Source of the DNA: Collinsella tanakaei
Lineage (GTDB): Bacteria > Actinomycetota > Coriobacteriia > Coriobacteriales > Coriobacteriaceae
Assembly (NCBI RefSeq): GCF_030373545.1
Contig: NZ_JAUDCO010000003.1
Location: 62,001-126,000, forward strand
Length of the DNA stretch: 64,000 nt
Reading direction: 5' to 3'
Made by a program: the position numbers and the translations under genes. Of this stretch, positions 7,990 to 17,013 are shown in pieces. Each line of letters begins with the position of its first letter. The stretch's first letter is position 1. The notes under the pieces were generated by a model that had not been told where the DNA came from, did no database searches, and saw only the letters and a program-made list of their open reading frames with translations.

Positions 7990-9150
7990 CTACTCGGCGT
8001 CCTCGTCCTTCTTCTCGGACGGCAGCGGGGCGACCTCGATCTCGACGCCGAGGGTCTCGGCGGCGGACTTCATCGACAGGCTGATGCGACGACGGTCGAG
8101 GTCGATCTCCATGACCTTGACCTGGACCTTGGCACCCACGTGGGTGACCTGGGAAGGCTGGTCCACGTGCTTGTTGGCCATCTCGGAGATGTGCACGAGG
8201 CCCTCGATGCCCTCACCGAGGTCGACAAAGGCGCCGAACGGCACGAGCTTGGTGACGGTGCCCTCGACGATAGCGCCCACGGGGTACTTCTTGACGAGCG
8301 CGCGCCAAGGATCCTCGGTGGTCTGCTTGAGACCGAGGGAGATGCGCTCGCGGTTGAGGTCGACATCCAGAACCTCGACCTCGACCTCCTGGCCGACCTT
8401 GACGACCTCGGAGGGGTGGTTGACGTGGTTCCAGGAGAGCTCGGAGATGTGGATCAGGCCGTCGATGCCGCCCAGGTCCACGAAGGCGCCGAAGTCCACG
8501 ATGGAGGAAACGGTGCCCTTGAGACGCATGCCGCTCTTGAGCTTGGAGAGGATCTCGGTGCGCTCGGCCTTGCGGGACTCCTCGAGCACCACGCGGCGGG
8601 ACAGCACGACGTTGTTGCGGTTGCGGTCCATCTCGATGACGCGGGCCTCGATGGAGGTGTGCAGGTAGGAGCTGAGGTCCTTGACGCGACGGAGGTCGAC
8701 CAGGGACGCGGGCAGGAAGCCGCGCAGGCCGATGTCGAGGATCAGGCCGCCCTTGACGACCTCGATGACCTCGCCCTCGACGTTCTCGCCGGAGTTGAAC
8801 TTCTCCTCGATGCGGTTCCAGGCGCGCTCGTACTCAGCACGCTTCTTGGAGAGCACCAGACGGCCGTCCTTGTCCTCCTTCTGAAGGACCAGGGCCTCGA
8901 TGGGATCGCCCAGGTTGACGATGTCTGCAGGGTTGGCATCCTTGCGGATGGAGAGCTCGCGAACGGGAATGACGCCCTCGGACTTGAATCCGATGTCCAC
9001 GAGGACCTCGTCGTGCTCGATCTTGACGACAGTGCCGTTGACCAGATCGCCCTCGTCGAAATCGGTGATGGTGCCGTCGATGAGGTTGTTCATCTCCTCC
9101 TCGTTGACATCGTCGAGGGAGAAAATGGACGAGTTCTGAATCTCACTCAA
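7990..9150 (-). CDS. rpsA: 30S ribosomal protein S1
   Basis: The 386-residue protein has four S1 RNA-binding domains in a row, at roughly residues 33-102, 120-188, 203-272 and 290-360, with typical segments such as GTVVKIEHDEVLVDIGFKSEG and GTVSSIVDFGAFVDLGGIDGLIH. The four-domain form is that of Gram-positive and actinobacterial S1/RpsA, which binds mRNA at the small subunit. The likely start is a TTG at 9150 (AAAGGGG about eight bases upstream); no ATG fits the conserved N-terminus. The C-terminus is acidic. It appears to be a single-gene unit with its own terminator. Confidence 0.94.
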   Translation of the reverse strand: MSEIQNSSIFSLDDVNEEEMNNLIDGTITDFDEGDLVNGTVVKIEHDEVLVDIGFKSEGVIPVRELSIRKDANPADIVNLGDPIEALVLQKEDKDGRLVLSKKRAEYERAWNRIEEKFNSGENVEGEVIEVVKGGLILDIGLRGFLPASLVDLRRVKDLSSYLHTSIEARVIEMDRNRNNVVLSRRVVLEESRKAERTEILSKLKSGMRLKGTVSSIVDFGAFVDLGGIDGLIHISELSWNHVNHPSEVVKVGQEVEVEVLDVDLNRERISLGLKQTTEDPWRALVKKYPVGAIVEGTVTKLVPFGAFVDLGEGIEGLVHISEMANKHVDQPSQVTHVGAKVQVKVMEIDLDRRRISLSMKSAAETLGVEIEVAPLPSEKKDEDAE

Positions 9151-9539
9151 AGGTGGACCCCTTTCGAACTACGGGGCCCCGATTGCTAGGACCTGCAGAT
9201 TGCGCGTCTGGACTGGCGCCCATGTCGCGCGCACCGTTTGGAACTTCTCGGGAGCCGACAGATACGGATGTGAAGCATTTGCATTCACGTTCGTCTAAAC
9301 TACATGGAATCGCCTTGCATTTCAAGCCGCAACACTGATTTTTACGTAAGCGGTACGAAAAGAATCCGCATTTTTACCTTGTCCGCAGCTTGCCTGCGGC
9401 GGTGGCGCCCACCATGACGGTTTCGTAAGCCACGCGGCAGGCATATCGCCAGAATCGTGGGTATAAGCTCAAGACGTGAACGCACAGGGCGCACCGCACG
9501 CGCGGGCGCGCGCCGCCGATGGAGGTGAAAGGAGGCATC
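9151..9539. other. Divergent promoter region of rpsA and a HAD gene
   Basis: This gap of 389 bases separates divergent genes and must hold both promoters. TTGAAA at 9319-9324 (minus) is a possible -35 for rpsA, and TATAAG near 9461 (plus) a possible -10 for the HAD gene, neither convincing. The part around 9260-9370 is AT-rich. No gene is seen. Confidence 0.45.
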
Positions 9540-10319
9540 ATGCTCAAAGCGGTCGTCTTCGACATGGACTCGACGCTGCTCGACATCAACCTGGGCGCGT
9601 TCGTGGCCGTGCTCGCCAAGGACGAATCCAAGCTGCTGGCCGATATCGGCCGCAAGAACCCGCTGTCCATGTTTGCCGCCTACACCGCGGCGGTATATGA
9701 GCTCAACCGCGCCGAACGCGACAACACGTGCACCAACCGCGAGCTGTTCTGCTCGACGATCGAGCGGCGCGGCGGCGTGGTGCTGGCCGACCCGATCATC
9801 GCCGAGGCCCTCGCCTTCTTCGAGCGCGAGGTCCTCCCCCACCGCAACGACGGCATCATCGCGGCCCATCCCATGGAAGGCGGCCTCGAGGCGCTGTCGT
9901 GCGTGCTCGACCGCGGCCTGCGCGTGGCGCTGCTCACCAACCCCTGCTTCACCCGCGAATGCATCGAGTGCCGCATGGGATGGGCGAACATTCACGATAT
10001 GCCGTTCGAGCTTGTCACCACCATGGAGAACACGCGGCGCAGCAAGCCGAACCCCGACTACTACCGCGACGCGCTCGACGAGATGGGCCTTGCCCCCGAG
10101 GAGGTCCTCATGGTGGGCAACGACCCGCGGCGCGACTTCCCCGATCCCGACATCGGCCTGCAGACCGCCTTCGTGGGGCGCGGCACGCCGGTGCGCGCCA
10201 CCTGGTGCGGCCCCATGGCAGATTTCGCGGCGAGCTTCGACGAGATCGAGGAGCGCTTCTACGAGCGGCAGGAAAAGCCCCTGGTCGAACTCGTGCAGAA
10301 CGTCGCCCACGCACGATAG
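9540..10319 (+). CDS. HAD family hydrolase, unknown substrate
   Basis: The 259-residue protein begins with HAD motif I VVFDMDSTLLD (Asp 8 and 10). An alpha-helical cap follows (about residues 17-95), then VALLTNPCF (motif II), KPNPDYYRDALDEMG (Lys of motif III) and MVGNDPRRDFP with the metal-binding acidic residues. This makes it a cytosolic phosphatase of the HAD subclass I; no closer identity is evident. The start was set at 9540, five bases after GGAGG, rather than the in-frame ATG at 9519. Confidence 0.82.
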   Translation: MLKAVVFDMDSTLLDINLGAFVAVLAKDESKLLADIGRKNPLSMFAAYTAAVYELNRAERDNTCTNRELFCSTIERRGGVVLADPIIAEALAFFEREVLPHRNDGIIAAHPMEGGLEALSCVLDRGLRVALLTNPCFTRECIECRMGWANIHDMPFELVTTMENTRRSKPNPDYYRDALDEMGLAPEEVLMVGNDPRRDFPDPDIGLQTAFVGRGTPVRATWCGPMADFAASFDEIEERFYERQEKPLVELVQNVAHAR

Positions 10320-10373
10320 GGCCGCCCCCCCTGACGCGCGCGACGCCGCGCTGCCTATCCTCATGCACATGAC

Positions 10374-10410
10374 GAAGGCGGATGCCGCCCTCAGGGCTGC
10401 ACCCGCCTTC
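10374..10410. terminator. Hairpin between convergent HAD and desulfidase genes
   Basis: GAAGGCGG pairs with CCGCCTTC around a GC-rich loop that can itself fold. It lies 55 bases past the HAD stop and 46 bases past the convergent gene's stop; there is no good T-run on either side. Confidence 0.4.
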
Positions 10411-10455
10411 ATGCATCGAGGCCCGTCCCGGCCCCCTATGTCCGCGCCGCGCCGT

Positions 10456-11778
10456 CTAGCGCAGCGTGGTCTTGCCGATCATGATGTTCAAGATCTCCTC
10501 GTCGGTGGGCTTCATGCCCACGCGGCCGACGTAACCGATGCTCGCGATGGTCTCCTCGACCGTGCGCTGGACCAGGCCCTCGCCCGCACGGAATCCGCGC
10601 CCGGCCATGGCCATGTCGCAGCCCATGATGGCGGCGTCCACGGCGGCCGAGATCTTGGCGGCGCAGCTCGGCTTGGCGCCATCGCACACGATGCCGCCCA
10701 CGTTGCCCAGGGTGTTGACGATCGTCGCGCCGATCTGCTCCGGCGTGCCGCCGCGCATCCAGCAGATGGCCGCACCCGCGCCGCAGGCTGCGCACACGAC
10801 GCCGCAGAACGCGGAGAGGGCCCCGATATAGCCCTTGACGTGCGCGGCGACCAGGTCGGAGAGGGCCACGGCGCGCAGCAGGCGCTCGTGGTCGACACCC
10901 AGCTGCTCGGCGTACTCCATCACGGGCAGGCAGGCGGTGATGCCCTGGTTGCCCGATCCGCACACGATGACGACCGGCAGGGCACATCCGCTCATGCGCG
11001 CGTCGGAGCCGGCGGCGGCGCGGGCGCGGGCGCGGCAGGCCGCGTCGTGCTCGCGCGTCTCCATGAGCGTGCGACCCACCTCGGCGCCCCAGGCGTTGTT
11101 CAGGCCCTCGCGCGAGATGGTGTCGTTATAGGAGATCTGGCGCTCGAGGACCTCGCGGGCGGCGTCGATGTCGCCGCTCTCGGCGAAGCCGATGATCGCG
11201 TCGATCTTGAGCTGCTCGTAGGCGGGATTGTTCTCATGCTCCATCAGGGCGGGGTCCTGGTCGCGCGAACCGTCGAGCGTGGTGTCGTCGAGCGCGCGGT
11301 ACACCACGTTGGTATGGTGCTCGGCGATGACGACCTCGGCCACGTGCTCCGCGGCGTGCGCGCGCACCTTGATATAGAGGTTGGGGACGTCCTCCACGAG
11401 CGAGACGTCGCAGTACGCCGGGTCGGACAGCAGCTCGCGCGTACGGGCGATGTGCTCGGGCGTCACGGACTCGAGCACCTCCAGGGCGCTGTTCGCGTCG
11501 CCGCCCACCGCGCCGAGGGTCGCCGCGGCCTCGATGCCGTGCATGCCATCGGAGTTGGGCACCGTCACGCTCTTGACGTTCTTGACGATGTTGCCCGAGC
11601 AGCCCACCTCGAGGCGATCGGGCTCAGCCCCCAGCGTTTTGCTCGCGAGCGCGGCGGCGTAGGCGACCGAAATGGGCTCGGTGCAGCCGAGCGCGCAGAC
11701 GAGCTCCTCGTTGAGGACCTCGCACAGGGCGCGGTCGCGGACCTCGGCGCAAAACGGAGCGGCGGGCGTATGGGGCAT
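10456..11778 (-). CDS. L-cysteine desulfidase / UPF0597 (YhaM, CyuA) family enzyme
   Basis: The 440-residue protein belongs to the UPF0597 family related to the alpha part of iron-sulfur serine dehydratases. Family marks are GCTEPISVAYAAA near the N-terminus (CTEP at 32-35), GNIVKNVKSVTVPNS, CGSGNQGITACLPV and several conserved Cys in the C-terminal half expected to bind a [4Fe-4S] cluster. Characterised members (E. coli CyuA, archaeal CdsB) break L-cysteine into pyruvate, ammonia and sulfide. The start at 11778 has AGGAGG five bases upstream; a GTG at 11799 is less likely. Two identical decamers 21 bp apart lie just upstream and may be an operator. Confidence 0.82.
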   Translation of the reverse strand: MPHTPAAPFCAEVRDRALCEVLNEELVCALGCTEPISVAYAAALASKTLGAEPDRLEVGCSGNIVKNVKSVTVPNSDGMHGIEAAATLGAVGGDANSALEVLESVTPEHIARTRELLSDPAYCDVSLVEDVPNLYIKVRAHAAEHVAEVVIAEHHTNVVYRALDDTTLDGSRDQDPALMEHENNPAYEQLKIDAIIGFAESGDIDAAREVLERQISYNDTISREGLNNAWGAEVGRTLMETREHDAACRARARAAAGSDARMSGCALPVVIVCGSGNQGITACLPVMEYAEQLGVDHERLLRAVALSDLVAAHVKGYIGALSAFCGVVCAACGAGAAICWMRGGTPEQIGATIVNTLGNVGGIVCDGAKPSCAAKISAAVDAAIMGCDMAMAGRGFRAGEGLVQRTVEETIASIGYVGRVGMKPTDEEILNIMIGKTTLR

Positions 11779-11800
11779 GAGGGCCTCCTTGGACGGCACA

Positions 11801-11831
11801 TGTATTCATTACCGCTTCCATTGTATTCATT
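11801..11831 (-). promoter_or_regulatory. Direct repeat upstream of the cysteine desulfidase gene
   Basis: TGTATTCATT occurs at 11801-11810 and 11822-11831, two helical turns apart, 23 bases before the start codon at 11778. It looks like a two-site operator on one face of the DNA; on the minus strand the second copy also contains TACAAT-like sequence that could be a -10. Confidence 0.45.
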
Positions 11832-11922
11832 TTTGCCCGCCGAGAAAGCAGCTGCCGCCCGCGCCCAGCAAGCGGCGCGGGCGGCAGCGCCGCCGGATAC
11901 CACCGAGGCCGTTCGGCCTTCG

Positions 11923-13362
11923 CTACAGCACCGAGCGCGTGCCGGCGCCCATCTCGACCACCGGCGACAGCGCGGCCACGGCCGCCTCGTCGGCGGCGAT
12001 ACCAGCCTTGACCTTCTCCATCTGCGCGGCGACGGCCACGGGCGCCGTTCCGCCCTGCGTCGTGCGCGCCGCCACGATGGCGTCCAGGTCGAACGCGCCC
12101 ACGACGTCGTCGCCGAACAGCTCGCTGGCAGCCTTGAACGTGTCGACCGGCAGCTCCGAGATATCGCAGCCCGCGCGCTCGGCCTCGAGCACGAGATGGC
12201 CCACCACGGCGTGCGCCTCGCGGAACGGCATGCCGCGTTTGGCAAGGTAATCGGCCACGTCGGTCGCCGCCAGATGTCCGCGGTGCATGACGGCGCGCAT
12301 GCGGTCGGCGTTCACCGTCCAGGTGCCCACCATCCCGCACATCACGGACAGGCACTGCTCGAGGGTGCGCGCGGCGTCGAGCGCGCTCTCCTTGTCCTCC
12401 TGCAGGTCCTTGTTGTAGGCCAGCGGCAGGCCCTTCACGGTCACGAGCAGCTGCACCAGGTCGCCCACCACGCGCCCGCTCTTGCCGCGAATGAGCTCGG
12501 CGAAGTCGGGGTTCTTCTTCTGCGGCATGATCGACGAGCCGGTCGAGTAGGCGTCCGACAGGGTGATGAAGCCGAACTCCTGGCTGCTCCACAGCACGAT
12601 CTCCTCGGACAGGCGCGACAGGTGCACCGCCATGACCGAGCAGGCATACTCCAAGTCGAGCAGGAAGTCGCGATCGGACACTGCGTCGAGCGAGTTCTCG
12701 ATCACGCGCGAGAAGCCCAGCGCATCGGCCGTCATCTGGCGATCGAGCGGATAGGTGGTGCCGGCAAGAGCGGCTGCGCCCAGCGGCGAGGCGTCGGCGG
12801 CGTCGAAGGCCGCGCGCAGGCGCGTGAAGTCGCGCGCGAGCATCCATGCATAGGCGAGCAGGTGGTGCGCAAACAGCACGGGCTGGGCGTGCTGCAGATG
12901 CGTCATACCGGGCAGGATGGTGTCGCCCGCCGCAGCCGCCGCCTCGACGAGCGTGTGGCGCAGCGCGAGGTTGCCCTCCATGAGCGAGGCGGAAAGCGCC
13001 TTGGCGGCCAGGCGCGTATCGGTCGCCACCTGGTCGTTGCGCGAGCGCCCGGTGTGCAGGCGCCCGCCCGCCGCGCCGATGCGACGGGTCAGCTCGGACT
13101 CGATCGCCATGTGGATGTCCTCGTCGTTGATATCGAAGGTGAAGGCACCGGCGTCGATATCGGCCTGGATCGCATCGAGCCCGTCATGGATGGCCCGGGC
13201 ATCCTCGGCGGAGATGATGCCCTGCGCGGCGAGCATCGCCGCGTGCGCCTTCGACCCGGCGATGTCCTGGCGGTACAGATGCCGGTCGACCGGCAGCGAC
13301 GCGCCGAACTCCTGCGTGAGCTCCGAGACCGACTCCTCGAAGCGACCTCCCCACAGCGCCAT
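11923..13362 (-). CDS. argH: Argininosuccinate lyase
   Basis: The 479-residue protein catalyses the last step of arginine synthesis, splitting argininosuccinate into arginine and fumarate. It has MALWGGRF at the start, LHTGRSRNDQ at 102-111, TFHLQHAQP-type segment THLQHAQP near 154-161, and the superfamily signature GSSIMPQKKNP at 275-285. Length matches the family. Its ATG follows directly on the stop codon of the small ORF at 13363-13590, so translation is coupled. It is transcribed with argG. Confidence 0.97.
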   Translation of the reverse strand: MALWGGRFEESVSELTQEFGASLPVDRHLYRQDIAGSKAHAAMLAAQGIISAEDARAIHDGLDAIQADIDAGAFTFDINDEDIHMAIESELTRRIGAAGGRLHTGRSRNDQVATDTRLAAKALSASLMEGNLALRHTLVEAAAAAGDTILPGMTHLQHAQPVLFAHHLLAYAWMLARDFTRLRAAFDAADASPLGAAALAGTTYPLDRQMTADALGFSRVIENSLDAVSDRDFLLDLEYACSVMAVHLSRLSEEIVLWSSQEFGFITLSDAYSTGSSIMPQKKNPDFAELIRGKSGRVVGDLVQLLVTVKGLPLAYNKDLQEDKESALDAARTLEQCLSVMCGMVGTWTVNADRMRAVMHRGHLAATDVADYLAKRGMPFREAHAVVGHLVLEAERAGCDISELPVDTFKAASELFGDDVVGAFDLDAIVAARTTQGGTAPVAVAAQMEKVKAGIAADEAAVAALSPVVEMGAGTRSVL

Positions 13363-13590
13363 CTAGCAGACCCCCTCACCCGCGTGCAGCGAGATGCACG
13401 TCATGGCGCCGCCGCTGTGCAGCAGCTCGCGCATGGTGCCGGGATTCACCGGCGCGGCGCCGTCGTCAACAAATGCGGCCACCTTCGCGCGGGGGCCGCC
13501 GCCCTGCGTCCAACCCTTCAGGGTCGACGGCGTGGCGTGAATCGTATCGTAGTCGAAGGCGGGCGCGAGCGCCGCGATGAAAGCGAACAT
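13363..13590 (-). CDS. Small unknown protein coupled to argH
   Basis: This frame encodes 75 residues, starting MFAFIAALAPAFDYDT and ending SLHAGEGVC. Its TAG abuts the argH ATG, the third codon positions are rich in G/C as in neighbouring genes, and GGAG lies seven bases before the ATG at 13590. I do not recognise a domain. The N-terminus has a short hydrophobic stretch but no convincing membrane helix; the C-terminal part has two Cys and three His/Gly-rich segments. Its position between argG and argH suggests a role tied to arginine synthesis or to coupling argH translation, but that is inference. Confidence 0.55.
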   Translation of the reverse strand: MFAFIAALAPAFDYDTIHATPSTLKGWTQGGGPRAKVAAFVDDGAAPVNPGTMRELLHSGGAMTCISLHAGEGVC

Positions 13591-13758
13591 GAGGACTCCA
13601 ATCGAGCTGTCGGGGATGGACACGCGGGCACGGCGGCCCGATATGGACCGTCCCCGGCGAGTCGCCGCCGGGGACGGTATCGCGGCGGGCACGAACCGCC
13701 GCGCATGGCAGGATGGCGCGCTCGAAGGGACTGCTCCGAATATGCGCCGGGAGAAAGC

Positions 13759-14991
<1,233 letters not shown>

Positions 14992-15142
14992 GGGAGTTCC
15001 TTTCGATATATGAGCGGATGGAACCGGATGAGCCCGCCTTGGCAGTGCTTGCGCTGCGCACACGCTTGATCGAGTTGTGTTGAGAGAAGCGACCTCGCGG
15101 ACGGGGCAAAGCTATGCGCATATGCGCGACCCCGTGGGGAGG

Positions 15143-15223
15143 AAAAACCCGACGCACCTATTGACGAACCCTGCTGGGGGCGTCTACCCCCATGCGAACA
15201 GAGACGACCAGGTTATCGTCGTC
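15143..15223 (-). promoter_or_regulatory. Probable arginine attenuator before argG
   Basis: On the minus strand four segments can pair alternatively. Segment 1 GACGAC (15218-15223, in the last Arg codons of the leader peptide) pairs with segment 2 GTCGTC (15203-15208). Segment 2 as CGTCT (15202-15206) can instead pair with segment 3 AGACG (15181-15185). Segment 3 as GACGC (15180-15184) pairs with segment 4 GCGTC (15151-15155), followed by GGG and five T (15147-15143). A TGGGGG/CCCCCA hairpin (15175-15192) also competes for segment 3. The stems are short (5-6 bp), so the exact fold is uncertain, but the order is that of a classical peptide-leader attenuator. Confidence 0.62.
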
Positions 15224-15326
15224 GGGAAATCGCACGCTGGCGTCGGATGGCAACCGTGGCGGCATTCTGGCCGGGCATGATGGCGCTTGCGGCCATGCCC
15301 TCGTATGTAGCCAGAACGTTGTTCAC
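15213..15326 (-). CDS. Arginine-rich leader peptide of the argG operon
   Basis: A GTG at 15326, with GAGGAG seven bases upstream, opens a 37-codon frame ending in TAA at 15213. The last eleven residues are IRRQRAISRRR, so six of the final ten residues are Arg, three of them consecutive CGA codons just before the stop. Ribosome stalling there when charged arginine tRNA is scarce would block the first hairpin of the downstream attenuator. Two internal ATG codons (15296 and 15278) could also start it, and would keep all arginines. Leader peptides rich in the end product are well known for amino-acid operons; I do not know of a described case for arginine in this group. Confidence 0.72.
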   Translation of the reverse strand: MNNVLATYEGMAASAIMPGQNAATVAIRRQRAISRRR

Positions 15327-15428
15327 CGGACAGCTCCTCGTCTACCGTCAGTACGTGCGATCAATACCGTGAGCGGCGGCGAATCTTCGCCAAGCGGTCG
15401 ATACCGCGCCCGCAACACGTTGGACGCT

Positions 15429-15456
15429 ACTATACGCTAAAGTGCACGCTTGTAAA
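15429..15456 (-). promoter_or_regulatory. Candidate promoter of the argG leader
   Basis: On the minus strand TTTACA (15456-15451) and TATAGT (15434-15429) are separated by 16 bp. Transcription would begin near 15422, about 95 bases before the leader-peptide start. Confidence 0.55.
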
Positions 15457-15528
15457 ACATTACGGTGAAAAAAGTTGAGATCAAGCGGACGTGCGGTGCA
15501 TTCACCTACTCTGAGCTGGCGTTTATCG

Positions 15529-15568
15529 TATATATCAGCCATGAAACATACCTGAAACTTTATTCACA
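15529..15568 (-). promoter_or_regulatory. ARG-box-like site over a second argG promoter
   Basis: The minus-strand 18-mer at 15568-15551, TGTGAATAAAGTTTCAGG, matches the general ArgR operator pattern (TNTGAATWWWWATTCANW) at 15 of 18 positions. It overlaps TTTCAG (15557-15552), a possible -35 lying 17 bp from TATATA (15534-15529). ArgR-type repression of this promoter is therefore plausible. No argR gene is in the window. Confidence 0.5.
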
Positions 15569-15653
15569 TACACGGGAAATAGCGCCAGGCGTCTTTCCGC
15601 ACGGTGTCTGAGAAATGACGCCCGTCGCAATTTAGTGCAGGGAACCCGGCGGG

Positions 15654-16922
15654 TCAACCCTCGTCGGCGACGATGCGGGATATCTTGGCGCGCATGCCCA
15701 CCATGCACGCGATCGGCACGAGCAGCACCATGCAGCTCGCCCCCACAAGCACCCCCTGCACGCCGAACAGCTCGGCGAGCACAGGCGCCGCGAGCAGCGG
15801 CACGACGCCCGCGCCGTTAAAGCCCGCGTTCATGACCGAGTTCACGCGCCCCAGCAGCTTCAGCGGCGCATGGATCTGCACGAGGGTGTTCTGCAGCGGC
15901 GTGATCACGCCGAACGCGGCGCCGAGCAGCAGCTGACCGGCCAGCGCGCACGCGACGTAAGGCGTTCCCACATACAGGATGCAAGCCGCCCCTTCGAGGG
16001 CGATCAGCACCATAAGGGTCCGCACGTTGACGTGGCGGCGCGGCACGCGCATGGCGAGGGCGGCACCGATGACGCTCCCCACGCCGGCGGCGCTCGACAG
16101 CCACCCCATCCACGAGATCTCGACGTGCAGCACGTCGCGATAGTACAGCGACTCGAGCGGGTCGAACGCCCCGTAGCCCGCATACGCGAGCACGCCGACC
16201 CAGAACAGCAGCGCAAGCGACGGCACGGCGAACACCGTGTGCGCGGAGTCGGCGAAGGTTCCGCCCGCCTCATCGTCGGGATGCGCGGCGGATGCCCCAT
16301 CCGCACCGTTGCCGGCGGCGGCACGGCGGCGGCGCGCATGTTCCGCGCGCTTCAGCAGGCGGGCCGCAGGGAGCGCTGCCGCCACCGCCAGGGCACCGGC
16401 GAAGACGAACACGCGCTGCGACGGCAGCACGGCGGCAATGATGCCACCCACCGCAGGCCCTACCATCACCGCGGTATTCGACACGACCGAGAGCAACGCG
16501 TTTACGCGCTTGAGCACCTCGGCGTCATCGCTCAGGTAGGCGGGATACGCGCTGAGATATGCAAACCCCAGACCGGTGGCAAAGCCGAACCCCGCGCTCA
16601 TGGCGAGCACGCTCGTCACGGTGCAGACGACGAGCTGGAACAGGATGCTCGACACCGCGGCCACACCGAGCGTCACCGCGGTGTGCATGCGCGGCCCATA
16701 CAGGTCGAGCACGGAACCGCCCGCGGCGTTGCCGATGATGATGAGCAGGTTGAACAGGCCGACCGCCGCCGCGATGGCGGCCGTGGACGCCTGGAGCTGG
16801 TAGGTCAGCGTCCCGATGATCCCGATGAAGTACGCCGCCTGAACGCCCAGGTAGAGCATGAGACGGACCGCCGCGAGCGAAAGCGTTCCGCGCGGCAGGC
16901 CGCGCAGCGCAGAGGCGAGCAT
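15654..16922 (-). CDS. MFS transporter
   Basis: The 422-residue protein has the hydrophobicity pattern of a 12-helix major facilitator carrier in the cytoplasmic membrane, with a longer central cytoplasmic loop rich in Arg and Asp (about residues 195-225). The first helix region (VRLMLYLGVQAAYFIGIIGTL) and the basic loops between helices fit the family. The start at 16922 has AAAGGAGG eight bases upstream. It lies between argG and a HAD gene, and 92 bases separate it from the latter; substrate unknown. Confidence 0.82.
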   Translation of the reverse strand: MLASALRGLPRGTLSLAAVRLMLYLGVQAAYFIGIIGTLTYQLQASTAAIAAAVGLFNLLIIIGNAAGGSVLDLYGPRMHTAVTLGVAAVSSILFQLVVCTVTSVLAMSAGFGFATGLGFAYLSAYPAYLSDDAEVLKRVNALLSVVSNTAVMVGPAVGGIIAAVLPSQRVFVFAGALAVAAALPAARLLKRAEHARRRRAAAGNGADGASAAHPDDEAGGTFADSAHTVFAVPSLALLFWVGVLAYAGYGAFDPLESLYYRDVLHVEISWMGWLSSAAGVGSVIGAALAMRVPRRHVNVRTLMVLIALEGAACILYVGTPYVACALAGQLLLGAAFGVITPLQNTLVQIHAPLKLLGRVNSVMNAGFNGAGVVPLLAAPVLAELFGVQGVLVGASCMVLLVPIACMVGMRAKISRIVADEG

Positions 16923-16986
16923 CCGACGGCCCTCCTTTCCTATCGGGACATCGCGTGAAAAGCGTCAGGCATGATTTCCATGACGG

Positions 16987-17009
16987 CTGCCGCGCCGTCG
17001 GCGCGGCAG
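16987..17009 (-). terminator. Hairpin downstream of the Cof-type HAD gene
   Basis: CTGCCGCGCC pairs with GGCGCGGCAG around a three-base loop, five bases beyond the stop codon. The following minus-strand sequence has no T-run. Confidence 0.45.
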
Positions 17010-17013
17010 AGCG

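Noticed and set aside
14992-15422. T-box riboswitch in the argG leader
   Set aside because: The conserved T-box sequence (AGGGTGGNACCGCG-like) is not present; the arginine-rich peptide is the more direct explanation.
15192-15440. Plus-strand 82-codon frame across the argG leader
   Set aside because: It lacks a ribosome site and family similarity; the minus-strand arginine leader peptide explains the region better.
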